Assembly (NCBI GenBank): GCA_029339195.1
Contig: JAPTJF010000292.1
Span: 16,035-80,034 of the forward strand
DNA length: 64,000 nucleotides
Reading direction: 5' to 3'
Origin: Micractinium sp. NFX-FRZ
Taxonomy: Eukaryota; Chlorophyta; Trebouxiophyceae; Chlorellales; Chlorellaceae
Below are positions 1 to 11,378 of the stretch, in pieces. Numbering within the stretch: position 1 is the first letter of the stretch; the number at the start of each line of letters is the position of its first letter. Under the pieces are notes generated by a model, which saw nothing but the letters and a program-made list of their open reading frames with translations, made no database searches and was not told the origin of the DNA. The translations under genes were made by a program, and so were the position numbers.

Positions 1-984
1 TCTGGAGCCTCCATGGTGATAAAGACCAAGAGCGAGCGGGCAGGACAGCGACGGACGGTCAAAAGATGCGGGTCCAAGAACCAGCAGGCTCAGCAGGCGC
101 ACCTGTTCAGTACCAGGACAAAGGCTGCGAGATTGCTCTTGTGTATCGCTGTCAAGCCCACTTGGTCTTATAGAGTATGATTTCGACGCCTCGCATGTAG
201 CATGACCTGATCAGTATGCACCGCAATTTTTCGGCGAGGTTTGCTGCGCATCAAGCCGCTACAGCATTGTACGCCTGTGCCTCCCGGAGGCCTGGGCTTG
301 GTGGCGGCACAGGCGGCAGCACAAGAAATGCCAGCAGGGAAGTTTATGATTATTGACAGCTGAAGCGCCAGTGTTGGAAGGGTATGCTAGAAAGTTTGCA
401 CCACATCAGGTGCAGTCTTCAATTCTCCGTCCCCTCTTTGGTGAGACTCCCTAGTGGGCGGGGAGCGTCGGCCGCTGACGGAGGCGTCTCTCCGACCTTC
501 TTGATGCCAACCTCAAGTGCGCCCCCAAGTGCTGCATTTCGTGTCCTGTCTGAATCTGTGCTGATCTGAGGGTTTACTTATTTCAAGACATTGGCAGGTC
601 CCAAGCTTAGGCCAGGTGTGGTAAAAAATAGATAGTTTTTCTCAATTTATAAAAAGAGGCTACAGTATTACTGTTAAACAACCCCAACCAAGTTGTTTGC
701 TTGGGCAGTGGTTGTGCCCGCAGTGCTGGCAGTGAGAATTGTTGTTAGGGTGATTTGTGAATGATATGGGCTTGAAGGGGCAAGGAAGTTGCTCGCCAGC
801 TCAGCAACCAAAAGTTTTCCCCCTCGGGGGTGCGCCTGCACGTGTCGCACTCTAAATTGGAAACATTCGAGATCATCAAAATGCCCAGCAGCACCCCCTG
901 GGCGCCTTCGCTATGTTGAAAGCGGGGCTCGCCGTGCCGAATGGCCTGGGCGTCCCTGGCGGTCCCCAGTGAGCGACGGAGAGG
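1..984. other. Region upstream of REV3, no gene recognised
   Basis: No coding sequence with recognisable protein character was found here; the short open frames look random. The stretch from about 610 to 700 is markedly AT-rich compared with the rest of the window. It holds a TATA-like TTTATAAAAAG around 645-655 and a perfect 13-nt palindrome ACAGTATTACTGT at 662-674, so it may contain the REV3 promoter. The remainder may be the flank of a gene lying to the left. Confidence 0.5.
645..674 (+). promoter_or_regulatory. Possible TATA box and palindrome upstream of REV3
   Basis: A TTTATAAAAAG motif near 645-655 is followed by the perfect palindrome ACAGTATTACTGT at 662-674, inside the only AT-rich stretch ahead of the REV3 start at 985. 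The promoter role is inferred from composition and position only. Confidence 0.3.
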
Positions 985-1782
985 ATGCAGAGCTGGCATG
1001 AGGCCGCGGATGGCGCCGCGAGAGGCACCCCGCTACACACTGGCGGCGGCGGCGGCGGCGGCACTCCCGCCAGCGAGGTCCCGCCCTCTCCGCCGCCGCC
1101 GCCTGCCGAGGAGTTTGTGATGCGCATCGTTTCGCTGGAGCACTACATGGCGGCACCGTTGCCGGGCGTGGACAGCTGCTGGTCGGAGCTGGCGGGTGCG
1201 GCGGTGCGGCAGGTGCCGGTGGTGCGCATCTACGGCGCCACACCAGCGGGGCAAAAGTGCCTCCTGCACCTCCACCAGGTGGGCTGCTGGTGGGGCTGGC
1301 TGGCAGTTCAATACATCAAACAGTTTTAAAGCCTTGAAAGGGCTTGTAAATGAAAGCAGCAGCTCGCCGCGCGGGTGCAGTTCTGTGGGCGGCCGCCTGC
1401 ATCGAGCTGCCTGACGGTGCCTGAGCGGCGATCGGTGCCCCTGATTTGCCCCATCCCTGCCCGCCCACTGCCTCCTCCCTCCCTGCTTTCAGGCCTTCCC
1501 CTACTTCTACGTCCCTTACTCACCAGACCTGCCACAGGAACCGGCAGAGGGTGAGCCAGCAGAGGGGTTGCATCACCCATGCATGTGTCTGGCTGACAGG
1601 CCCTGCACCCAGCATGTTGCGATGCGCCGCACCCATCACGGCGTCCCGCTGGTGTTGCAGCTGCCTAATTTGCCTGACTAGGGCGCGTCCCCCGCCTGCC
1701 TGCTGCCACGAATGTGCAGCCCACTGGTTCTTGCGCCGCATGGCCATGGCTTTGGACACTGCCCTCAACACAGCAAGCTCCT

Positions 1783-1816
<34 letters not shown>

Positions 1817-4800
1817 CGTGGGCGGCGGCGGCCCGGGGCCGGGGCCGGGGCAATACCGGCCGCAGCCGCCGCAGCCGCAGCCGCCCGTGCCACCTGGCAG
1901 CAGCCCGGATGCACAGGGAGACGCTGGAGGCAAGCAGCGGGTGTTTGCCATGAACTTTGTGCGGGGCACTCCCTTTTACGGCTACCACGCAGGTGGGCGC
2001 GGCGCTGCTAGCGTGGGATGGGGGCACGAAGGGGCCGCGCTTGCTTGCTGGCACAGGCACCCTGCCATTGCACTGAAGCAACCTGTTGTGGATGTCTGAG
2101 GGGAGGCGAAGCTGCCTGCCCGAATCCCACTGGCTGCGTGTGCGCATCAGCAGCTGTGCTTTGCATGCTGTGCCTTCTCCCCTTGATGTGGTGGCCCGAT
2201 TCCCCCACGCAACCGCCATCCTGCCGCCCCCCTCCGCCCACTCACACTCTGCAGAGGAGATGCTGTGGGTCAAGATCCTGATGCTGAACCCAAGGGACGT
2301 GGGCCGTGCTGCCGACCTGATGCGGGTAGGATGATCCGGGCGCACCCGGGGCGCCTGGCAGCTGACTGCCTGCCTCGCTGCTCAGAAGCTGCTGGCATGC
2401 TTGCGGCCGCTTCGTTGCGTGCACATTCACACTGCACAGTCCAGCCTGAGTCCCCTGGCTTCCTAGCTCACTCTGGTCGCGCTCCTGGTGCCTGTGCCTC
2501 CCCGCCTCCCCTCCCTCCCCGGCAGAGCGGCGTGGTGATGGGACGCGTGTGGCAGCCGCACGAGAGCCACATCCCCTACCTGCTGCAGCTGAAGATCGAC
2601 TACAACCTGGCAGGCATGAACTGGCTGCGCCTCAGCAGCGCCAAGTTCAGGTGGGTGGGTGTAGGCGGTTCTGTTGAGGGGGGCGGGGGGCCCGCGCTGA
2701 CTGACTGCACCCTGGCAAGCGCGGGGTTGCATGGGCTGGCCGCGCCTCGCCAGCGATTGTGTGCGCCTGTGACACATCAGGGAGGAGACGGGCAAGGTTG
2801 AGGTTGGGGCGGGCAATGTGCCAACTGGATGTTGGAAAGGGCTGCCACGCCGTCCTGTGCGCCCGCATGCTTCCCCTGCCCGGCAGCTTCCCAGGCACAG
2901 CCTAGGCTCCCCACCTACCACCCACCCGCTCATGCCCAACCAACTGCCTGCTTTCCTTGCCGCAGGCCGCCCCTCCCCGAAGTGTTCACCCGCCAGCGCC
3001 GCGGCTGGGCCACGCGCCACCTGGTGACTGAGACAGAGCCGGGAGCAGACAGCGTGCTGCCCCCTGGGGGCGGCTCAGCGGGGGCAGCGCCCCAGGCCGC
3101 TGCCGGCGGGGGCACGCCAGGCGGCAGCGCCAGCCAGTACCTGCGCCTGTGGACAGCGGGCAGCACCCCGAGAGGCTGGCTGTGGGGCGGCCCCCTTGGC
3201 GGGGCACGCGGCGTGGGCGCTGCTGGCAGGGGCGGGGGCGGCAGGGTGCCACGTAGGCAGAGCACGTGCCAGCTGGAGCTGGATGCCAGCGTGGAGCACA
3301 TACTCAACCGGCAGCAGGTGGGTAGGTGGGCCGGATTCACGTGGGCCAGAGGGCTGCGCTTGCCTGTCTACCGTTGTATAGCCTCGTCCCTGGCTCAGCC
3401 TGTACTACTAGAGATTGGACCTCCTTCTCCTTCTCCTTCTCCTTGCTCACTCACCTGCCTGCCCGCCTGCCCGCCCGCCTAACTGCAGCTTATGCGGCTG
3501 CCGCTGGCCCAGGCGGGCCCTGAAGTGCGCATGGTTGAGAGCCTGGCGCCCATGTGGGCTGAGGAGGCGGCCCGCTGCGGCGGCAGCGGCATCCCCGACC
3601 CGCCGCCCAGCCCGCCGCGCTCGCCGCAGCCGCTGTGCCACGCTGTGCTGGCGGTGCGGGAACAGTTTGAGGCGGTTGCAGCGCAGCAGCAGCCACCGCC
3701 GCCGCCGCCGCAGCAGCATCATCAGCAGCAGCCGGGGCATCTAGTGGAGGAGCAGGAGCAGGAGCCGGTGGCGGCCACCCCAGGTGGCTTTTTGCCAGGG
3801 GCCGAGATGCCAGCTGCCACGCCGGCTGCAGGCCTGCACCTCACACCCGGGGTGCAAGGCACGCCGCTGCTGGCGCTCACCCAGCCCGCCAACCGTGCAG
3901 CTGCTGCTCACTTGCAGCCAGGCCTGCACGCCACGCCGGCACCTCTGCCAGCGTTCCGGCAGCCTGCGGTGTTCCCTCCTGCGGGTGCGGCCGGCGAGCA
4001 GACGCCCGCCACACCGACGGACGGCCTGGTGCACCAGCAGCAGCAGCGGCTGCAGCGGGGATGGGAGCAGGAGCCTGCTCCACTGGTAGATGAACAGCTG
4101 CTGATGTCGCAGCTGACGCAGCAGCGGCCGCAGGCGCGCTGGGCGCTGCCCCACCGGCGGCAGGCCTGGGGGCAGGGCGGCGAGGGGGCGGGAGATGAGG
4201 AGGCACAGCAGCAGCCGGGGCTGCAGTTGGATGCAGAGGCCTGGGCTTACCTGCACGTGAGCTAAGGCTATGGTGGGGTTGAATGGGTCGGCTGGGCTGG
4301 GTGGGGCCGGTAACGTTGTCCGCTTTGCATGCAAGGTGGCGTGCACGTGTGCATTGCGTGTTGCGCCGCCCGCTCGCCCGCCCGCCCGCGCTGCGCGAGC
4401 TTGGTAGCCCTTGAGCCTGTTCACATATAGTATCCTCTCGTGGCCCCGCGCCTCTCTGATTGCCCTGCCCTGCTTGTGGTCCCCCAGAGCAGCTTGCGTG
4501 CCTCCCCTGACCCTCCTCCTGCCTCCGTTGTGCACTGACAGATGCGAGCAGAGGGGACCCCCGCCGACCGCGGCGGCGGCGACAGCAGCGAGGAGGAAGA
4601 GGAGGAGGCTCTGCTGGCGGCGCTGGCCCAGCAGGCAGACGCCTTCGGCACGCCCCTCAGCCTGGCACCCCCCAGCCAGCAGCAGCAGCAACAATATCAC
4701 AACCACCACCTGCAGCACAGCCAGCAGCCGCTGCAGGAGCCAGGTGGCACCCAGCTTCCCCTGAGCCCCCTCAGCCCTGCGCCCAGCCAACAGGTGGGGG

Positions 4801-6097
4801 GACTGCAGATGCACTACTGCACCCACAGCTGGCCAGGCACGTGCCTGCTTTGCTGCAGGCATGCCGCATGGCATGGGCATGCAACTCTCGCTTTCTCAGT
4901 TGCCCCTCTTTGCCTCTGCCCCTGCCCCCTCCTACACTCCCTGAAGGAGGCGACCCTGGCACGCGCACACAGCGCGCAGCAGCGCCTGCTGGAGGCCACC
5001 CAGAGGGAGTGCGAGGACATCCTGTCCTGCAGCCAGTCGCTTGAGTTAGACCACCATGAAGCGGGCCTGGGGGAAGGGCGAGGGCAAGCTGATCCCGACC
5101 ACCAGCAGCACCAGCAGCAGCAGCAGCAGGAGTGGGAGGAGCAGGGAGCAGGAGCGTCGGCGGCATTGCAGCACAGCCGCCGGCTCTGGCCAGAGCCGGC
5201 CGCTTCGGACGGACCGGCAGCAGTTGCTGGCCTGCACAATGGTCACGCAGCAGGCGCAGCAGGCGCAGCAGGCACAGCACGGGAAATTGAAGATCTGGCA
5301 GTCCTTCCGGGACAGCAGGGCTGGGGGCAGCGCTGGGGAGGGCAGGCCGCGGGCGGCGGGCAGCATGTGGCCGACCTGGGATCGGCACAGGGGGAGGAGC
5401 AGGAGGATGAGGATGCTGTGTTCCTGCAGGCGCTGCACGACTTTGAGCAGCAGCAGGGGCAGCAGCAGCAGCAGCAGCAGCAGCCGGGCGAGGGGGGAAA
5501 TGCAGCGGCGCTGCCAGCGCAGCAGCAGGCGCCGCCACGCCCACAGCAGCAGGGGCAGCAGCAGCAGCAGCCTTCGGGCGCGCACATCCCTCAGACGGAC
5601 GGGCAGTGTGACTCTCCCGGTGGCAGCGGTGGCTCTGGGCACCGCTGGCCGCGCCCCCGCCACAACGAGCTGCCCCAGCTGGATGGCACGGCAGACACGA
5701 TTGAGGGAGACAGCAGCAGCGGCGAGGAGGTGAGCGCGGTAAGCAAGGGTGTGCCGTGCCGCTGCACCACATGTGTATGTGCGTGCATGCCCCTAGCAAG
5801 TGGCTTGCTGTGAAGCTAGCCATGTCGCCCACACTTGACTCATGAACTTGTTTCAGTTTTACATTGGGTGCCTGATGCCTGCCCTTCATATGCAGAGCCG
5901 CCCCTCCCAGCCCTCTCCACAACAGCAGCAGCGGCAGCAGCGGCGGCGGCAGCGGCGTGGCAAGGCCGGCGGCAGCGGCCAGTCCCCAGCCAGCCAGCTG
6001 TCGCCACGCTACCCTGCTCTCCGCCTGCAATCTCTCTCGCCGCCAGGCAAGCAGCAGCAGCGGCTGCAAGGGGCGCCCCCCGCAGGCCTGGAGCCCC

Positions 6098-6136
<39 letters not shown>

Positions 6137-9100
6137 CCGGGGCACCAGTGCTGCTCCGTCCCATATCTGCACGCTCCCTGGGCGCTGCAATCCAGAGGGT
6201 GGCGCAGTACAACGTGCCGGGGCTGCGCCGCAAGCGACCGTCGCAGCCACAGCAGGCGCCTGCGCCGCAGCAGCAGCCAGCGCCGCAGCCAGGCTCAGGG
6301 GCAGAAGCAGGTGCAGATGCAGACACAGACAGGGGACCTACAGATGTATGGCGGGAGCTTGGCGGTGCCACGAACGCTGCTGCTGCTGCTGCTGCTGGCG
6401 TTTGCGCATCGGGCGCAGCAGCAGAGAAGCGGCAAGGAGGCGGAGATGGCAGCCAGCAGGGGGGGCGGCCTGGAGGCGGAGCTGCCGGTCCCTCAGCAGC
6501 AGCAGGTGCCACTGGCTTGGCGGCAGAACCGGGGCAGGATGTGCCAGCGAGGGACTGGAAGCGGCGACGGCGGCAGCAGGATGGCAGGCCTGAAGAGGAG
6601 CCGCAGCAGCAGCAGCAGCAGCAGCAGCATGGAGAGCAGCTGTTACAGCGGACGCAGCTACAGCCAGCCATGCCAGCTGAGCCCGCAGTGCTGGCAGCAG
6701 TCGCGGGGCAGGGTGCTGCCACAATAGCAGCGCCTGCCCCGAGGGCAGAGGAGGAAGCACCAGGGCCAGGAGCATATGTGTCGCAGCAGCGCGCTCGCAA
6801 GGGCAGCCAGGCGCTGGCAGAGGTACTGTCTGTGCTGCAGCGGGCGCCGTCTCCAGCCCCCGGCAGCAGCAGCGACGGCGGGAGCAGGAGCAGAGGCGGC
6901 GGCAGCAGCAGCGGCGGCAGCAGGGAAAGCGAGGCCGCCAGCCGCGGGGGCAGCCGGGACAGCAGCTCTGCACCGGCTGCCTCTCCGCACCTGTCACGAG
7001 AGCAGGTCAGGCAGGGTAGCCAGCACTTGGAAGAAGTTCTGTCCCTGCTGCAGCCCTCTGGCTCTGACCCTGCAGTTGGCAGTGCCCGTTCGTCTTCCCT
7101 GCCCACCACGCCCTCCTCTGGCGCCGGCACGGTGGGCAGCCCGAGCAGCAGCGCTGCACGTGCCAGCAATGGTGGCAGCAGCCCTGGAAGCCGGGAGCCG
7201 CCGGTTGACCTCCCAGCAGCAGCTGAAGTGACTCCGCTGGCAGTGCATCCCAGGCAGCAGGTCGGCCAGCAGCAGCAGCAGGCGGCCAGCGCGCCAGCGG
7301 GGGCCACAGACACAGGGGAGGTGTGGCAGGCTGGTGAGGAGCAGGGCGAGCTCATCATTCCAGACAGCCAGCCCAGCCCCACGCCTTTCAAGCTGCCACG
7401 CACACACCAGCGAAAGCAACAGGAGGAGGATGAGCAGAAGCAACAACATCAACAGCAGCAGCTGCAACCGCTGCAGCAGGTGGAGCAGCACGTAGAGCAG
7501 CGATCGCAGCAGCAGCAGCAGCGGTGGCAGCGGCAGCACGAAAAGGCAGACCTGCAGCAGGGGCAGCTGCAGGGCGAGGCCATGGAGCTTGACAGCCTCC
7601 CTGCTGCTGCTGCTGGGTCTGCAGGCAGATCTGCCCAGCTCCCAGTGCCCAGCCCGCCAGCGGTGACAGCAGGGGGCACAGCCAGCCAGCTGGCAGGGCA
7701 GGAGCGGCCAGCTGGCAGCCCACTTGTTGTGCCAGCGCCCCAGGTGGTTGCTGCCGCGGCTGTGGCGCCTGCTGCGGCTTCACCCCTGCCAGCTGGCACA
7801 TCGCCTCCGCCAGCTGGCGCCTCACCCTTTCCAGCTGGCAGCCCTGGGTTTGCGGTGGAGCTCAGCGGTTTCACCACGCCCACTGCCGGCAGGGTGCTGG
7901 GCGGGGCGGAGCAGCTGGCAGGGGAGGAGATGCCCGGCAGCACAGCAGCCAGCGGGCAGCAGCATGAGCAAGTGGCAGGGCAGGAACCACCGCTCGTGCG
8001 GGCAGCAGAGCAGGCACCGCTGCTTGAGCAGGCAGCAGAGAAGGCACAGCTGCTGCATGGGCAAGCACATGAGCTGCATGCTGAGGTGGCTGGAGCCAGT
8101 GAAGGAGCGGGTGAGCTGGACGGAGGTGGCAGTGATCCCATGCAGCTTGACGAGCCGCTCGGCCAGCAGCAGCAGCAGCAGCAGCAGCAGTGGCAGCGAG
8201 AGCAACAGCAGGAGCAGAAACAGTGGCAGCAAGAGCAACAGCAGGAGCAGCAGCAAGAGCAACAGCAGGAGCAGCAGCAGCAGCAGCAGCAGCACCAGCC
8301 GCATGTTGGGGGCAGCGGCATCCCCGGAACAGCTGCGGGGGAGTCAGGAGCTGCTGATGCGGCAGCAGGAGGGGCAGGAGCGTTTCTCGCTGCCAGTGGT
8401 GGCAAGGAGGACGGCCGCAGCTCTGGTGGCATTGCAGCAGGGGCCGGCGTAGAAGCAGCGGCAGCAGATGCAGATGCAGGGGTGGCAGGGGCGGGGCAAG
8501 GCAGCGGGGAGGGCGGCAGCTGGTGGGAGGGGTGGCAGGGGGATCCAGACGCCTCACAGGCAAGTTCAAGCTCGAGGCCCCTTGAATGCTGCCTGTGGAT
8601 TGCGCCAATGTGCCGTGTGGCTTCGAACCCTCTATGAATGCCCTCTCCAAGACGCGGCCATGCCTGCCCTTGCCCGGCCTCCCATGCACCTCTCAACGGC
8701 GTCACCCCTTGGATGTCGCCAGTAACGTACTCCTCATGCCTGCTGTACCCCCTCCTGGCCTGCAGATGTCGCCTCCTTATGATGATGGCTGGGGCGGCGG
8801 CTGGCAAGATGATGACTTCCTGCATCACCACACCCACCCAGCTGGCCCGGCCCCAGAGGGGAGCCAGCAGCAGCAGGGCGAGTGGGACGAGGAGCAGGAG
8901 GGACAGGAGGCAGGCGAGGGGCCAGGCGGCGGCGACAGCGATCACGGCGCTCCAACAGTCTGGCGCTTCGGCAGGCCGCCGCCCACCCAGGCAAGTACTC
9001 TGACGCACCTGGCTATGGTTGCTGCCTGCCTGCACTGCTTCCCGAGGCATTGGCACATCAAGGAGTGCTGCTGGCCATGCCAGCTGTCGCCGCTGAGCCA

Positions 9101-10706
9101 CAGGTGTTGCCACGTCGGGGGTTCCCGCTGCCTGGGCACATCCTGCCGCACCTGCTCTACCTATGCTGCCTGCCCGCATGCCTGCTTGCCATGCCTTGGC
9201 GACTGGCCACCACCTTGCATCTGCTGCTGGTGGCCGACACTGTAAGCAACCATGACCTCCACTGCTCCCTGCTGGCCAAAGCTAACAACAGAACGCATGT
9301 GCATGCGCCTTCGCCGCAGGCTGAGCTGGATGCCAGCGGGTGGGAGCTGGGGGTGCCTCCCGTGGTGGCCACACAGGCGCACTACGGGCAGCCGCAAGAT
9401 GCGCCCTCCCACCCCGTCGTTTTTGCAGGGCGGGAGTTCAGGTGCGGTGGGTGGGTTGTGAGATGGGCCCCTGGGGTGGCACACTGGTTAGGGCAGGCTG
9501 GCAGCCTTTTGTGCGTGTGGTATGCAAGGGGGATGCAAGCCCTTTCCCTTGGATAGACGGCTCGGCTCACACACACACACTCGTCTGCCGCTGCTGTGTG
9601 TGCAGGGTGCCGACGTCAGCGGTGGGCGACCTGCCGGCATTCGCTGCCGGCACCGCCGCGCAGGCGCTGCACCGTCTGCGGCAGGAGCAAGCGCAGCAGC
9701 GCCTCCTGTGGCATGGTGGAGGCTTCTTGGCTCCGCCCGCCGATCGGCGGCGGCAGCTGCTGGCTTTCGTCCCTGCCAGGCTACCCCCCACGCGTGCAGC
9801 CACGGATGCCTGGCTGGTGGCGCGGCGCAAGCGGCGGCGGCGCGGCAGGGCCCGGCCCGGCAGCCCCGGGGGAGCAGATTTTGTGATGAACCCAAACACG
9901 GGGCAGCTGATGCCCATCGCCGGGCAGAGGTCCGCCACGGCAACTGCAGGCGGCGGCGGTGGCGGGCGCAGCACTCCCACGGCCCTGCCGGACGGGGCAC
10001 AGCTGCTGGGGTCGCCCTCGCTGTGCACGTTGGGCAGCGACGGGGATGGCGGTACCGGCGGTGGAAGCTGGGAGGGCACCCCTGGGACCTCCGTGCCCGC
10101 CCAGGCAGCAGGCACAGCGGCAGCGGCAGCGGCAGCCGGGCAGGCTGGCGAGGCATCTGGGGGAAGCTCGAGCGAGGAGGAGGAGGAGGAGGGCAAACGG
10201 CTGCTGCGGCAGCAGCAAGCGTCGGAAGTAGAGGCGGAGGAGGAGGGTGACATGCTGCCATCCAGCCCCAAGTACGATGAGCGCACCTTCTTCTTCTCTA
10301 ACCCGTTTCCCACCTTGCAGCTCACGCAGCAGCGGCCAGCAGCGGCAGCACGCCAGCGCCGCCAAAAGCACCAGCAGCCGGCCATGGCAGCAGCGACGCC
10401 GGGCGGGGCAGCAGGACCAGAAGCCATGCAATGGGCAGCAGCAGAGGCAGGTGGAGCGGGCACCGGTGGCGACGGCAGCAGCGACGCAGACCATACTCCG
10501 GCGATGCATCGGCTGCCCAGTGTCTGGCAGGCGCCGCAGACTGCTGGCAGCTTGCCGAATCCGCAGCTGCACTTGCGCCCATCGCGGCTGGGGGCGGCAG
10601 CTCTCGGCCTGAGCGAGCCATCTGCGCAGCAGGTTGATGGCAGCACCCCTCCCTGTGGCCAGCTGCACCCAAGGGAGGACTCCCAAAGCAGCCTGCCGCC
10701 TGCCGC

Positions 10707-10737
<31 letters not shown>

Positions 10738-11336
10738 CCAGCCAGCGCACTGCTCAGGTCCGTGCTGAAGAGCGCGCTGAAAGGCGCGCATGGTGCCCAG
10801 GGGGAGGGCGGCAGCAGCCAGGAGCAGGAGCGGCAGCAGGGGCAGCTGCGGCGGCGGAGCTCTCAAGGCTCTGAGGGCAGCGGCAGCAGCGCCAAGCGCG
10901 TCAGCTTCGCTGCTGCAGCCGAAGGCGGCAGCCAGGCAGGAGCAGAGGGCCTTGCTGACGAGCACACCCAGCAGCACCAGCTGCTGCATGCTCCCGCAGC
11001 CGCTGAGGGGGCCCTGGCAGCGGCAGCACAGCAGGCGGCACCCGGCGGCACGGCGGCCACCCCAAGCGAGCCAACCCTTGCTGCGCTCACAGCCGCCTCA
11101 GATTACGCGCAGCGCAGGCGGCAGCGGTTTGTGAGCCAGATCACCCCGCCCTCGCCGGGCCTGGGCAGCGGCAGCGCAGCCGCGGGTACGCCCCTGAGCC
11201 AAGCCGGCTTCAAGCAGCAGCGGTGTGTGTCGGGCAAGGGGCAGCAGCTGACCCTTCTCAGCCTGGAGGTCCATGCCGAGAGCAGGTAGGGGTGACAGGG
11301 GCTGCTGTGCCTCCCTGCCTCCGTGCCTGCTGCCTG

Positions 11337-11378
<42 letters not shown>

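Noticed and set aside
384..569. 61-codon open frame upstream of REV3
   Set aside because: No family resemblance and no coding bias; short frames of this size are common in this GC-rich DNA.
6009..7403. Antisense open frame of 464 codons opposite the largest REV3 exon
   Set aside because: Same explanation: GC-rich repeat DNA keeps several frames open; no protein character.
8160..8300. Regular repeats that might suggest a CRISPR array
   Set aside because: They are in-frame CAG/CAA codon runs without unique spacers, in a eukaryotic exon.
7449..9179. Long antisense open frame of 576 codons
   Set aside because: It is the reverse of Q/A-rich REV3 exons and introns, has Cys/Ser-rich composition produced by CAG repeats, and lacks any recognisable domain.
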